From Leptospira meyeri (GTDB taxonomy: Bacteria > Spirochaetota > Leptospiria > Leptospirales > Leptospiraceae), in NCBI RefSeq assembly GCF_004368965.1, contig NZ_SORO01000004.1:186001-250000 (forward strand): a DNA stretch of 64,000 nucleotides, given 5' to 3'. The notes beneath the pieces were generated by a model, which was not told where the DNA came from, ran no database searches, and was given only the letters and a program-made list of their open reading frames with translations. This document shows, one piece after another, positions 1 to 9,125 of this stretch. The translations under genes were made by a program, and so were the position numbers. How positions within the stretch are numbered: the first letter of the stretch is position 1; each line of letters opens with the position of its first letter.

Positions 1-144
1 CAAAGTCCAAAGATTGGAACCTCTCAGTTCGGCTCCTTTTTGGATTGATTCGATTGTCCCCGTTTTGTCTAAATCATCAAAAAGATGAAATCTCGGTTCT
101 AACCATTTGAATAAAGAAACAATCGGATTTTGGTAATTTGCCAC
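1..144 (-). CDS. DUF389-family membrane protein, N-terminal fragment (cut by left window edge)
   Basis: This frame reads 48 codons from a GTG at 144 to the window edge without a stop; an in-frame TAA lies three codons upstream, so the N-terminus is probably complete. The last visible residues (TIESIQKGAELRGSNLWTL) match the stretch just before the first membrane helix of DUF389 proteins, where a charged helix leads into a conserved RGxNLW motif. The family consists of polytopic membrane proteins of unknown function. The gene lies 42 bases downstream of the patD-like gene on the same strand and may belong to that operon. No convincing ribosome binding site is visible before the GTG. The family call rests on one short motif. 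Confidence 0.55.
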   Translation of the reverse strand, partial: MANYQNPIVSLFKWLEPRFHLFDDLDKTGTIESIQKGAELRGSNLWTL

Positions 145-186
145 AGTGTTTTAGACATCCGATTGTTCCTTTTTGTTTTTTGGTTT

Positions 187-1632
187 TTAAACCCCACCTA
201 CCATCACATGTTTTGTGATTAGATAATCACCCACAGATTCGATCGATAGATCTTTTCCGAATCCTGATTGTTTGAATCCACCATGCGGCGTTTCTGAAGC
301 AAGTGGAAGATGGTCATTGACCCAAACCGTTCCGAATTCTAGTTGTTTTGCTACTCGCATAGCACGCGCTACATCCTTTGTCCAAATGGAAGAAGCAAGA
401 CCGTAACTGACATCGTTTGCGAGTTTAATTCCTTCTTCTTCTTTTTCGTATGATTGGATGGTAAGCACTGGTCCAAAAATTTCATTTTGTACTACGTCAT
501 AGTTCTGTTTGACATCTGTGATCACAGTAGGTGCAAAAAAGTATCCTTTGTCTAGGCCTTTGGGAATGGTTCCCCCAGTTAGAATTTTTGCTCCTTGTTT
601 TTTCGTCCTGTCCATAAATCCCAAAACTCGTTCCCTGTGGATAGCAGAGATGAGTGGTCCCATTTCGGTTTTGTCGTTGAAGGGATCACCAACATTTACC
701 GCTTTCATCGCATCGACAACGGCATCAGTGATTTTTTTCTGTAAGGATTTTGGAACAAGGATTCTTGTAGCGGCTGTACAATCTTGTCCTGAATTGCAAG
801 TGGCACCAAACGCCGCTTTTGCGGCAAAAAGATTTACATCTACATCATCAAAAACAAGAAGTGGAGCCTTTCCTCCGAGTTCTAAGTGCACTCGTTTTAA
901 GGAATCAGATGCGGATTTCATAATGGTTTTTCCCGTTCCCGTAGATCCGGTAAGAGAAACCATACGAACCAATGGATGGTCTACAATGGCCTGTCCCGTA
1001 GCATTCCCACCAGTCACAATATTGATGACTCCATCAGGGATTCCCGCTTTTTTTGTTAACTCAGCTAACATAAGTGTGGTGATTGGAGTTCCCGGAGCTG
1101 GTTTTAAAATGACAGTGCAACCCGCAGCAAGAGCTGGACCAAATTTCCAAACTGCCATAAGAAGAGGGTAGTTCCATGGAGCAATTTGACCCACAACACC
1201 AACGGGTTCCCGGCGTAATATGGATGTATAACCAGGTTGGTATTCGTTTGCACGACTTCCATGAACATCACGAGCTGCCGTGGCAAAAAAACGAATGTTA
1301 TCAACGGCAAATGGAATGTCTCCTGCAAGACTTAAGTTTTTATAAGGTTTTCCGGCATTGAGGGATTCGGCTTTTGCAAATTCTTTTGTTTTTTCTTCCA
1401 AAAGATCGGCGAGTTTCCAAATGGCTTTGGAACGTTCGCCTGGAGTGATTCCTGACCATCTTCCATCATAAAAAGCTTTATGAGCGGCTTTGGCTGCTTT
1501 ATCAACATCGGCGGCACTCGCATCGATTACCTTTGCAATTTTTTTACCAGTGGCAGGATCTTCGATGTCCATAAGTTTCCCGCCACTTGTGTTTGTCCAC
1601 TTCCCATCAATCCAAAGTTTAAACTGTTTCAT
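187..1632 (-). CDS. patD: Gamma-aminobutyraldehyde dehydrogenase-like aldehyde dehydrogenase
   Basis: This 481-residue NAD(P)-dependent aldehyde dehydrogenase has the full family length. Visible motifs are PWNYP with the oxyanion Asn at about residue 154, the Rossmann SLTGSTGTGK segment, the ELGGK general base Glu251, and the nucleophile in NSGQDCTAATR (Cys285). GQDCTAA is typical of the PatD/YdcW branch, which oxidises 4-aminobutanal to GABA. It is third in a leftward operon, 6 bases after the gabT-like gene. The ABC transporter encoded divergently resembles YdcSTUV, the transporter next to patD in E. coli, which supports the substrate call. Other omega-amino aldehydes or betaine aldehyde remain possible substrates. 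Confidence 0.8.
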   Translation of the reverse strand: MKQFKLWIDGKWTNTSGGKLMDIEDPATGKKIAKVIDASAADVDKAAKAAHKAFYDGRWSGITPGERSKAIWKLADLLEEKTKEFAKAESLNAGKPYKNLSLAGDIPFAVDNIRFFATAARDVHGSRANEYQPGYTSILRREPVGVVGQIAPWNYPLLMAVWKFGPALAAGCTVILKPAPGTPITTLMLAELTKKAGIPDGVINIVTGGNATGQAIVDHPLVRMVSLTGSTGTGKTIMKSASDSLKRVHLELGGKAPLLVFDDVDVNLFAAKAAFGATCNSGQDCTAATRILVPKSLQKKITDAVVDAMKAVNVGDPFNDKTEMGPLISAIHRERVLGFMDRTKKQGAKILTGGTIPKGLDKGYFFAPTVITDVKQNYDVVQNEIFGPVLTIQSYEKEEEGIKLANDVSYGLASSIWTKDVARAMRVAKQLEFGTVWVNDHLPLASETPHGGFKQSGFGKDLSIESVGDYLITKHVMVGGV

Positions 1633-1638
1633 TTTGCT

Positions 1639-2928
1639 TCAAATTTCCTTTAATGATTTTGTTATGATCGAAAGCCCTTCTTTTACGATGGACTCTTCTG
1701 CTGTAATCGGAACAAGAATTCGGATTACGTTCCCATACACACCACAAGAAAGTAAAACAAGTCCATTTTCTAGTGCTTTTGCTGTTAGTTTTTTTGCTAA
1801 ATCGGCCGAAGGTTTGTTAGCGTCGCCATTTTCTACGAGTTCAAATGCCACCATAGCACCTAATCCGCGTATTTCGCCAATATGAGGATAGGATTTTTTG
1901 ATTTCATTCAGTTCATTTACTAATAGTTTCCCGAGTTTGATAGACTTATCTAAAATTCCTTCTTCTTCGATAAGATCCATAACGGCGATCCCTGCGGCAC
2001 AAGCTACTGGATTCCCGGCATAAGTTCCACCAAGCCCACCAGGTTCTACAGCATCCATAATGGAAGTTTTTCCGATCACGGCAGAAAGAGGCATCCCTGC
2101 TGCGAGTGATTTTGCTGTAGTAATGAGATCTGGTTTGATTCCGGAATGTTCGATTGCAAATAGTTTTCCTGTTCTTGCAAAACCGGACTGCACTTCATCA
2201 GCGATAAGAAGGATTCCATGTTCATCACAAATGGCTCTCAGTTTTTTTAGGAAACTGGGAGAAGCAATATAAAATCCACCTTCACCTTGCACCGGTTCAA
2301 TGGCAATTGCCGCTACACGCGATGGATCAATGTCTGCTTTGAACAAATTGTTTAGGGCTTTGATGGAGTCGTCTTCTGTGACACCATGGTATTCCATAGG
2401 AAAAGGAATGTGGTAAACATCACTGGCAAAAGGTCCAAATCCTTTTTTATAAGGCACAACTTTTCCTGTGAGGGCAAGGGCCATCATGGTTCGTCCATGG
2501 AATCCACCAAGAAAACTAATGATCCCTGGTCGCCCCGTGGCCGCTCTTGCAATTTTCACTGCGTTTTCTAAAGCCTCTGCTCCCGATGAAAAAAGGATGG
2601 TTTTGGCCCCTCCTTCAATGGGTGCCTTGGCATTTAGTTTTTCACAAAGAACTATATAAGGTTCATAAGGCATAATTTGGAAAGCCGTGTGCAATACTTG
2701 GTCCACTTGTTTGTGGATGGCAGCGACTACTTTTGGATGGCAATGACCGGTATTTTGAACTCCAATCCCACCTCCAAAGTCGATGAATCTTTTTCCTTCG
2801 ATATCCCAAATTTCTGCATTTTTTGCTTTTTCAGCAAACACTGGGTAGGCGGTTGTAACACCTCTCGGAACGTTTGCGAGTCTTCTTTCCCATAAAGTTT
2901 GGTTGGTTTGTTTTTGATTGCCCGTCAT
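1639..2928 (-). CDS. gabT: 4-aminobutyrate (or putrescine) aminotransferase, PLP class III
   Basis: At 429 residues this is close to E. coli GabT. Class III aminotransferase landmarks are visible: SSGAEALENAVK for phosphate binding, GGFHGRT, EPVQGEGG, the cofactor Asp244 in ADEVQSG, and the Schiff-base lysine near residue 273 in TTAKSLAAGMPLSA. It should move the amino group of GABA to 2-oxoglutarate, giving succinate semialdehyde. Its ATG overlaps the gabD stop (ATGA), so the two are probably translationally coupled. No separate putrescine aminotransferase is present in the locus, so this enzyme might also act on putrescine; sequence alone cannot settle that. Confidence 0.8.
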   Translation of the reverse strand: MTGNQKQTNQTLWERRLANVPRGVTTAYPVFAEKAKNAEIWDIEGKRFIDFGGGIGVQNTGHCHPKVVAAIHKQVDQVLHTAFQIMPYEPYIVLCEKLNAKAPIEGGAKTILFSSGAEALENAVKIARAATGRPGIISFLGGFHGRTMMALALTGKVVPYKKGFGPFASDVYHIPFPMEYHGVTEDDSIKALNNLFKADIDPSRVAAIAIEPVQGEGGFYIASPSFLKKLRAICDEHGILLIADEVQSGFARTGKLFAIEHSGIKPDLITTAKSLAAGMPLSAVIGKTSIMDAVEPGGLGGTYAGNPVACAAGIAVMDLIEEEGILDKSIKLGKLLVNELNEIKKSYPHIGEIRGLGAMVAFELVENGDANKPSADLAKKLTAKALENGLVLLSCGVYGNVIRILVPITAEESIVKEGLSIITKSLKEI

Positions 2929-4382
2929 GTGATTCCTCCGAGGCAGAGATATTTGGTTACTGTATAATCATCAAGTCCGTATTTAGAACCTTCGCGTCCC
3001 ATTCCTGAGAATTTGACGCCACCGAAGGGAACTTGTTCCGAAGAAATTAAACCTTCGTTGATTCCCACCATTCCGTATTCCAGTTGTTCGGCGACTCTAA
3101 AAATGCGAGCCATATCTTTTGTATACAAATAGGAGGCAAGACCAAAGTCAGTGTCATTGGCCAACTTTACGGCTTCTTCTTCTGTTTGGAAGGTTTGGAT
3201 ACAAGAGACAGGACCAAAGGTTTCTTCTTTTGTGACCACCATGGTTGAGTTCACTGGATAGAGCACTGTGGGTTCAAAAAAATTGCCACCGAGTGTATGA
3301 TCCTTTCCACCAGTTAGGATTTTTGCGCCTTTAGAAAGAGCATCTGTTATATGTGCTTTTACTTTCTCCAAAGCAGCATCGTTTATGAGTGGGCCTTGTT
3401 GTGCATTTGGTTCCATTCCATTGGCAACCACAAGTTCCTTCGCTTTCTCTGCTAATTTTTTGGCAAACACATCGGCAACGGAGGCTTGGACAAGAAAACG
3501 ATTCACACAAACACAGGTTTGTCCTGTGTTTCTATATTTGGATAACATGGCTCCTTTGATGGCTTCGTCCATATCAGCATCTTCAAAAACAATAAAGGGA
3601 GCATTGCCACCTAACTCGAGTGAGAGTTTTTTTAAAGTGGCTGCTGATTTTTCCATCAGATAAATTCCAGTATTTGTGGATCCAGTAAAACTAAGTTTGC
3701 GGACATCTTTACTTTCTAAAATGGTTTTCCCAATTTTGATTGGATCACCCACTAACACGTTCCAAACGCCTTTTGGTAGTCCTGCTCGTTCCGCAAGAAC
3801 AGCCATTGCCAATGCAGAGTAGGGAGTGAGTTCTGCTGGTTTTGAAACAACTGTGCAACCTGCTGCGAGGGCTGGTGCTACTTTTCTTGCAAGCATAGCC
3901 GCAGGGAAATTCCAAGGTGTGATGGTTCCCACTACACCGATTGGTTCTTTTAAAACTAGAATTCTCGTGTCTTTTCTATGAGAAGGAATGATATCGCCAT
4001 AAGAACGTTTTGCTTCTTCTCCAAACCACTCGATATAAGAGGCAGCATAAGCAATCTCTCCCCTAGCTTCTGTTAGCGGTTTTCCTTGTTCTTGGGTCAT
4101 GATGAGAGCCAAATCTTCTTGGTTGTCCATCATGAGTTGGAACCATTTGCGTAAAATTCCTGCTCTTTCTTTTGCTGGTCGTGATTTCCAATCAGCGAAT
4201 GCAAGCTTTGCAGAACGTATTGCATTCGTTGTATCTTTTTCTTCGGAGTGAGGAATGTTTCCGATGATTTCACCGTTTGCGGGGTTATGTACTAAAATTT
4301 CTTTTTTGTTTTCTGCGGGGCACCAGACCCCACCAATGAAGTTTTCTTGTCGAAAAAGGTCTTTGTCTTTGATGTATTTCAT
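2925..4382 (-). CDS. gabD: Succinate-semialdehyde dehydrogenase
   Basis: This 485-residue aldehyde dehydrogenase matches GabD length (482 in E. coli). It has PWNFP (Asn158), SFTGSTNTG, the base Glu256 in LELGGNAPF, and the nucleophile Cys290 in GQTCVCVNRF. VSKPAELTP with Ser180-Lys181 resembles NADP-preferring GabD enzymes. It is the first gene of the leftward operon, overlapping gabT by 4 bases, and would complete GABA conversion to succinate for the TCA cycle. The 138-base gap to the divergent ydcS-like gene should hold promoters for both directions. Related semialdehydes such as glutarate semialdehyde cannot be excluded. Confidence 0.82.
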   Translation of the reverse strand: MKYIKDKDLFRQENFIGGVWCPAENKKEILVHNPANGEIIGNIPHSEEKDTTNAIRSAKLAFADWKSRPAKERAGILRKWFQLMMDNQEDLALIMTQEQGKPLTEARGEIAYAASYIEWFGEEAKRSYGDIIPSHRKDTRILVLKEPIGVVGTITPWNFPAAMLARKVAPALAAGCTVVSKPAELTPYSALAMAVLAERAGLPKGVWNVLVGDPIKIGKTILESKDVRKLSFTGSTNTGIYLMEKSAATLKKLSLELGGNAPFIVFEDADMDEAIKGAMLSKYRNTGQTCVCVNRFLVQASVADVFAKKLAEKAKELVVANGMEPNAQQGPLINDAALEKVKAHITDALSKGAKILTGGKDHTLGGNFFEPTVLYPVNSTMVVTKEETFGPVSCIQTFQTEEEAVKLANDTDFGLASYLYTKDMARIFRVAEQLEYGMVGINEGLISSEQVPFGGVKFSGMGREGSKYGLDDYTVTKYLCLGGIT

Positions 4383-4455
4383 ACGAAACCTGTGCTTTCA
4401 TCGAAATCCCATGGCAGAAAAATTCCTACCTTTTTTTTGAAAACCTAGGAAGTGG

Positions 4456-4483
4456 TTGCTTAATTTTGAATTGTTGGTATCTA
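4456..4483 (+). promoter_or_regulatory. Candidate sigma-70-type promoter for the polyamine ABC operon
   Basis: TTGCTT (4456-4461) and TATCTA (4478-4483) are separated by 16 bases and lie about 40 bases upstream of the ATG at 4521. AGGAGC in the leader at 4504-4509 is a good ribosome binding site. The boxes are only partial matches to consensus. Confidence 0.3.
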
Positions 4484-4520
4484 ATTCCTGACATAAGTAA
4501 AACCAGGAGCACATAGGTTT

Positions 4521-5690
4521 ATGAAATTCGATTCATACAAACGAGTGATTTTTTCTGTTGCAGTTCTTGCCATCGCATTTGCGGTTGCCTGCGGCAAAAA
4601 AGAAACAAAGGTTTCCGAAATCGGACAAAGCGAAGGAGAAGTTTCCATCGTTGCTTGGCCGGGGTACATTGAACGTGGTGAAACAGACAAAGGATATGAC
4701 TGGGTCACTGAATTTGAAAAAAGTTCCGGCTGTAAAGTCAATGTAAAAACTGCCGCTACATCTGATGAGATGGTAGCACTCATGAATGAAGGTGGATTTG
4801 ATCTTGTCACTGCATCTGGTGATGCATCACTAAGATTGGTTGCTGGTGGAAAGGTTCAGGAAATCAATACGGACTTAATCCCTAGTTGGAAAAATGTAGA
4901 CTCTCGTTTGCAAAATGCTCCTTGGCATACAGTAGAAGGTAAACATTACGGTGTTCCTTACCAATGGGGTCCCAATGTTCTTATGTACAACACGAAAGTT
5001 TTCAAAAAAGCTCCTACAAGTTGGAATGTTGTTTTTGAAGAACAAGTTTTGGCTGATGGAAAATCAAACAAGGGTCGTGTACAAGCGTTTGACGGTCCAA
5101 TTTATATTGCAGATGCTGCTTTGTATTTGAAACAAGCAAAACCAGAACTCGGAATCCAAGATCCATATGAATTAGATGAAAAACAATATACTGCCGTCAT
5201 CGAATTATTGAAAAAACAAAGACAACTTGTTCCGAAGTATTGGCATGATGCAATGGTCCAAGTGGATGACTTTAAAAAAGAAGGACTTGTTGCTTCTTCT
5301 ACATGGCCATTCCAAGTCAACTTGCTTGTTGGTGAAAAACAACCAGTGGCATCTATTGTTCCAAAAGAAGGTGCAACAGGTTGGGCAGACAGTACCATGC
5401 TTCATAAAGATTCAAAACACGTAAACTGTGCATATAAGTGGTTAGAACATTCGCTTTCGCCAAAAGTGCAAGGTGATCTTGCTTCTTGGTTTGGATCAGT
5501 GCCTTCTGTTCCATCTGCTTGTAAAGGAAATGCTCTTCTTGGTGACACAGGTTGCGCCATCAACGGATTTAATAACTTCGAAAAGATTTCTTTTTGGAGA
5601 ACTCCAAAAGAAGATTGTTCCGGTGGAAGAAAATGTGTACCTTATAAAAAATGGGCTGAAGATTATATTTCCATCATTGGAAGTAAATAA
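4521..5690 (+). CDS. ydcS: Putrescine/polyamine ABC transporter substrate-binding lipoprotein (YdcS-like)
   Basis: This 389-residue protein begins with a hydrophobic signal ending AFAVAC-GKK; Cys24 is the likely lipidation site, so it should be a membrane-anchored binding lipoprotein. The mature part reads like E. coli YdcS over its whole length, for example IVAWPGYIERGETDKGYDWV, VTASGDASLR, YQWGPN and KVQGDLASWFGS. YdcS belongs to the spermidine/putrescine-binding (PotD-like) family. It is the first gene of the transporter operon, 34 bases before the ATPase gene. The divergent aminobutyraldehyde and GABA genes support putrescine or a related diamine as substrate. Confidence 0.85.
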   Translation: MKFDSYKRVIFSVAVLAIAFAVACGKKETKVSEIGQSEGEVSIVAWPGYIERGETDKGYDWVTEFEKSSGCKVNVKTAATSDEMVALMNEGGFDLVTASGDASLRLVAGGKVQEINTDLIPSWKNVDSRLQNAPWHTVEGKHYGVPYQWGPNVLMYNTKVFKKAPTSWNVVFEEQVLADGKSNKGRVQAFDGPIYIADAALYLKQAKPELGIQDPYELDEKQYTAVIELLKKQRQLVPKYWHDAMVQVDDFKKEGLVASSTWPFQVNLLVGEKQPVASIVPKEGATGWADSTMLHKDSKHVNCAYKWLEHSLSPKVQGDLASWFGSVPSVPSACKGNALLGDTGCAINGFNNFEKISFWRTPKEDCSGGRKCVPYKKWAEDYISIIGSK

Positions 5691-5724
5691 GATCCTAACA
5701 TCATAAAATACTGAAGGAGAAGGA

Positions 5725-6750
5725 ATGGACCAAGTTTACGATGTTGAATTTCAGAATGTAACAAGGAAATTCGACCAATTTATAGCGGTGGATGATGTCT
5801 CCTTCGGGATTAGAAAAGGTGAATTCTTTTCAATGTTAGGCCCTTCCGGGTCGGGAAAAACTACCTGCCTCCGTATGGTGGCAGGGTTTCAGGATACAAC
5901 TTCGGGAAGGGTTCTTTTAGAAGGTGTTGATGTCACCGGCATCCCGCCTTACAAAAGAAATGTGAACACTGTTTTTCAAGACTATGCATTATTTCCTCAT
6001 ATGACAGTTGCCGAAAACGTAGGGTATGGATTAAAAATCAAAAATACTCCCACAAAAGAAATAGGGCAGAGAGTGGCCGAGATGCTCTCGATGGTTCGTT
6101 TGCCGGATGTGGGAAACCGCAAACCTTCGGAATTATCGGGAGGGCAAAGACAACGAATTGCACTGGCAAGAGCTCTTATCAATCGCCCAGGTGTTTTGCT
6201 TCTTGATGAACCACTGGGTGCTTTGGATCTCAAACTAAGGGAAGAGATGCAATTGGAATTGAAAGCCATCCAGAAAGAAGTGGGAATTACTTTTATCTTT
6301 GTCACACACGACCAAGAAGAAGCATTGTCTATGTCCGATCGGATAGCTGTCTTTAACAAAGGCAAGGTGGAGCAAATTGCCACACCAGAAGAATTATACG
6401 ATCGTCCCAAAACAGAATTTGTTGCAAATTTTGTAGGAACTTCCAATATTCTTTCTCTAGAAGAAACCAAACGACTCACTGGTCAAACTGGAAAAGGAAT
6501 GATTCGTCCAGAACGTGTTCATGTGTTTGCCAATGCAAAAGAAGACAACCATTCCACTGGATATAGAACTTTTAAGGCTATTTTAAAAAGCCAAGTGTAT
6601 TCAGGCGCAACATCCAAAATGCATTTTGAAACTCCGAATGGTTCTCGTATCATCGCATCCACTCAAAACTTAAAAATTTCTGCTGACCACATTGCTATTG
6701 GTTCTGAAGTACTCGTGGGTTGGAAAGACTCCGACATGCATTTGCTTTAA
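5725..6750 (+). CDS. ydcT: Polyamine ABC transporter ATP-binding protein (YdcT/PotA-like)
   Basis: This 341-residue ABC ATPase energises the importer. It has Walker A GPSGSGKTT at 39-47, the Q-loop Gln85 in FQDYALFPH, signature LSGGQ at 137-141, Walker B VLLLDEP at 157-163, and the switch His195 in FVTHDQEEA. The C-terminal 70 residues look like the TOBE_2 regulatory domain of spermidine/putrescine transporters. An AAGGAGAAGGA ribosome binding site precedes the ATG. The permease gene starts 10 bases downstream. Confidence 0.88.
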   Translation: MDQVYDVEFQNVTRKFDQFIAVDDVSFGIRKGEFFSMLGPSGSGKTTCLRMVAGFQDTTSGRVLLEGVDVTGIPPYKRNVNTVFQDYALFPHMTVAENVGYGLKIKNTPTKEIGQRVAEMLSMVRLPDVGNRKPSELSGGQRQRIALARALINRPGVLLLDEPLGALDLKLREEMQLELKAIQKEVGITFIFVTHDQEEALSMSDRIAVFNKGKVEQIATPEELYDRPKTEFVANFVGTSNILSLEETKRLTGQTGKGMIRPERVHVFANAKEDNHSTGYRTFKAILKSQVYSGATSKMHFETPNGSRIIASTQNLKISADHIAIGSEVLVGWKDSDMHLL

Positions 6751-6760
6751 GGATTTGTAA

Positions 6761-7678
6761 ATGACAAACGCTCTCGATAAGTTTTTTACATTTCTTTTTT
6801 ATCGCAAAGGCCTTGCGATATTTTTACTACTAGCCCCACTTCTGGTATGGCTCGGTGTTGTGTATTTGGGTTCCCTTTTTACACTCCTCATCCAAAGTTT
6901 TTTCTCTATCGATTCTTTTTCAGGAGTCATCAAACGAGAATTTACATTCGAATCATATTATGATCTATTTCGCCAGAGTACAAATTGGGATATCATCATT
7001 CGTACAACAACCATGGCATTCACTGTCACTGTTGTCAGTGCCATTATCGCATTCCCAATCGCTTATTATATGGCGATGTATGCAGGGCCAAAATTAAAAC
7101 CCATACTTTATTTGGGAGTGATGCTTCCTCTTTGGTCAAGTTACCTTGTTAAAGTATATTCTTGGAAACTGATAATGGCAAAAGAAGGAATCCTCACTTG
7201 GTGTTTACAGGAGCTCGGGCTTTTACATCTACTCGATGTGATCCTATCAATTCCTGTGATTGGTGGGACTTCTTTGTCTTTCTCTTACATTGGTATGTTT
7301 CTTGTTTTTGTTTATATTTGGCTTCCTTATATGATCCTTCCGATCCAAGCTTCATTGGAGCGAATTCCTAAATCCTTACTCGAAGCTTCTTCGGATTTGG
7401 GTGGTGGTCCCGCTCAAACGTTTCGAAAAGTTGTGTTGCCACTGGCGTTTCCGGGAGTAGTGGCAGGTTCTATTTTTACCTTCTCGTTAACGTTAGGTGA
7501 CTATATTATCCCAACAATTATCGGAAATTCAAGTTATTTTATTGGTATGGCTGTTTACACTCACCAAGGAACAGCAGGTAATATCCCTTTGGCGGCAGCT
7601 TTTTCGGTAATCCCAATTATCATTATGATGGTTTACCTAATGATTGCAAAACGATTAGGAGCTTTCGATGCCCTCTAA
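6761..7678 (+). CDS. ydcU: Polyamine ABC transporter permease 1 (YdcU/PotB-like)
   Basis: This 305-residue inner-membrane permease has about six hydrophobic helices, the first at residues 17-47. The cytoplasmic EAA coupling loop that contacts the ATPase lies at about 208-232 (LEASSDLGGGPAQTFRKVVL). Size and motif fit the PotB/YdcU subunit of polyamine importers. The gene follows ydcT by 10 bases and overlaps the second permease gene by 11 bases, so the two permease subunits are probably translationally coupled. Confidence 0.85.
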   Translation: MTNALDKFFTFLFYRKGLAIFLLLAPLLVWLGVVYLGSLFTLLIQSFFSIDSFSGVIKREFTFESYYDLFRQSTNWDIIIRTTTMAFTVTVVSAIIAFPIAYYMAMYAGPKLKPILYLGVMLPLWSSYLVKVYSWKLIMAKEGILTWCLQELGLLHLLDVILSIPVIGGTSLSFSYIGMFLVFVYIWLPYMILPIQASLERIPKSLLEASSDLGGGPAQTFRKVVLPLAFPGVVAGSIFTFSLTLGDYIIPTIIGNSSYFIGMAVYTHQGTAGNIPLAAAFSVIPIIIMMVYLMIAKRLGAFDAL

Positions 7679-8471
7679 ATGGAATTTCGGAACACTCGGA
7701 TTAAGAATTGCAACCATCCTTGGTTTTCTTTTCATCCATATCCCTATCTTTATCATCATCATGTATGCTTTTTCTACTGATGAAAAAACATTCCAATTTC
7801 CATTACCAGGATTTACTCTAAAATGGTTTGGAGTGGCTTGGGAAAGAAATGATATTTGGGAAGCCATCATTTTGTCTTCACAAGTTGCTACGATTTCCAC
7901 GGCGTTGGCTATTATTTTAGGAACCTTGGCTTGTCTTGCTGTCTACCGGAGCAAATTTTTTGGAAGGGAAGTCATTTCTTTTCTTGTGATTTTACCCATT
8001 GCGCTTCCTGGAATTGTTACGGGGATCTCTCTTCGTTCTGCCATGTCTCTTTTTGGGATTCCTTTTAGCACTTGGACCATTGTCATTGCACATGCAACCT
8101 TTTGTATTGTGACAGTTTATAATAATGTGCTCGCTAGACTTCGACGAAGTTCTCATTCCATGGTGGAAGCATCTATGGATTTAGGTGCTAACCCATGGCA
8201 AACATTCCGGTTTGTGATTTTGCCAAATATCGCCACTGCATTGTTAGCTGGTGGTATGTTGTCTTTTGCACTTTCATTTGATGAAGTGATTGTGACAACT
8301 TTTACTGCAGGCCAACAATCTACGGTTCCTATTTGGATGTTAACGGAGTTCATTCGTCCAAGGCAAAGACCTGTCACCAATGTTGTTGCGGTTTTTGTCA
8401 TTCTTGTGACAACTCTTCCTATTCTTATTGCATATTATTTAACGAAAGAAGATGAAGGTGGAAAAAAATAA
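7668..8471 (+). CDS. ydcV: Polyamine ABC transporter permease 2 (YdcV/PotC-like)
   Basis: This 267-residue partner permease has about six membrane helices and an EAA loop at about 167-187 (VEASMDLGANPWQTFRFVIL), as in PotC/YdcV. It starts inside the 3' end of ydcU and is the last gene of the transporter operon. A short hairpin (CTATCC-ACA-GGATAG, 8491-8505) follows but has no T-run, so it is not a clear terminator. Confidence 0.85.
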   Translation: MPSKWNFGTLGLRIATILGFLFIHIPIFIIIMYAFSTDEKTFQFPLPGFTLKWFGVAWERNDIWEAIILSSQVATISTALAIILGTLACLAVYRSKFFGREVISFLVILPIALPGIVTGISLRSAMSLFGIPFSTWTIVIAHATFCIVTVYNNVLARLRRSSHSMVEASMDLGANPWQTFRFVILPNIATALLAGGMLSFALSFDEVIVTTFTAGQQSTVPIWMLTEFIRPRQRPVTNVVAVFVILVTTLPILIAYYLTKEDEGGKK

Positions 8472-8591
8472 TCCCATCAACAATCAAACACTATCCACAG
8501 GATAGAAAAACCTAAAGATAGAGTTTGATTTTTTGACAATTATCAATGGAATTTCACTTTCACAAATCATATAAGGTGGTAGACTTTTTAC

Positions 8592-9023
8592 ATGGAAAAA
8601 TTGATTCAAAAATTGATCATCCCAATTGATGGTTCACCAAGTTCAGCACGAGCATTAGAATTTGGTTTGGCAATTGCAAAAGCAAGTAATGCAAAATGTT
8701 TCGTCGTCGAAGTGATTGAAGATTTTGGGCCACTTCCTGGATATTATGATGCGGCCCCTGCTGGAAAAGATCGAGTCAAATGGATTTCTGAACAACGATT
8801 TGAAAAGATACATCCGATTTTGGATGAAACTTCGGTGAAATGGGAACGTGTGATTTTAGAAGGTTATCCTGCTGAAGAAATATGCAAATTAGCTGAAAAA
8901 GAAAAAGCAGATTTGATCGTGATTGGAAGTCGTGGCCACGGAATCCTCGGAAGATTTATCATGGGTAGCGTTTCTGATCGTGTTGTACATTACGCACCAT
9001 GTTCCGTAACCGTTGTTAGGTGA
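8592..9023 (+). CDS. Universal stress protein (UspA family)
   Basis: This 143-residue single-domain Usp has an N-terminal strand [15 protein letters not shown] and the ATP-binding signature G-x2-G-x9-G-S at G112, G115, G125 and S126. It is therefore predicted to be an ATP-binding type Usp, a small cytoplasmic stress-linked protein. It stands alone, 120 bases after the transporter operon, with AAGGTGG about 10 bases before the ATG. Its partner process cannot be read from the sequence. Confidence 0.85.
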   Translation: MEKLIQKLIIPIDGSPSSARALEFGLAIAKASNAKCFVVEVIEDFGPLPGYYDAAPAGKDRVKWISEQRFEKIHPILDETSVKWERVILEGYPAEEICKLAEKEKADLIVIGSRGHGILGRFIMGSVSDRVVHYAPCSVTVVR

Positions 9024-9025
9024 AT

Positions 9026-9054
9026 TTGACATAAATTTGCCAATAGCTTGTTAA
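9026..9054 (+). promoter_or_regulatory. Candidate promoter for the AfsA-like/PilZ operon
   Basis: A consensus TTGACA (9026-9031) is followed after 17 bases by TGTTAA (9049-9054), about 75 bases before the ATG at 9126. The -35 match is perfect and the -10 is weak. Confidence 0.35.
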
Positions 9055-9125
9055 TTTAGTTGCGCTTAATTGTATCCCATCGGAATCTACGGACTAATCC
9101 TAGAGTAGATTTCCGGTAGATACAA

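Noticed and set aside
150..158. ATG at 158 as start of the DUF389 gene
   Set aside because: That frame stops after 19 codons; only the frame from the GTG at 144 gives the family motif.
509..1171. 220-codon open frame on + strand
   Set aside because: Antisense to the patD-like gene, which has full domain content; the frame has no family motifs.
8491..8505. CTATCC-ACA-GGATAG hairpin as terminator of the transporter operon
   Set aside because: Followed by an A-run, not a T-run, on the coding strand.
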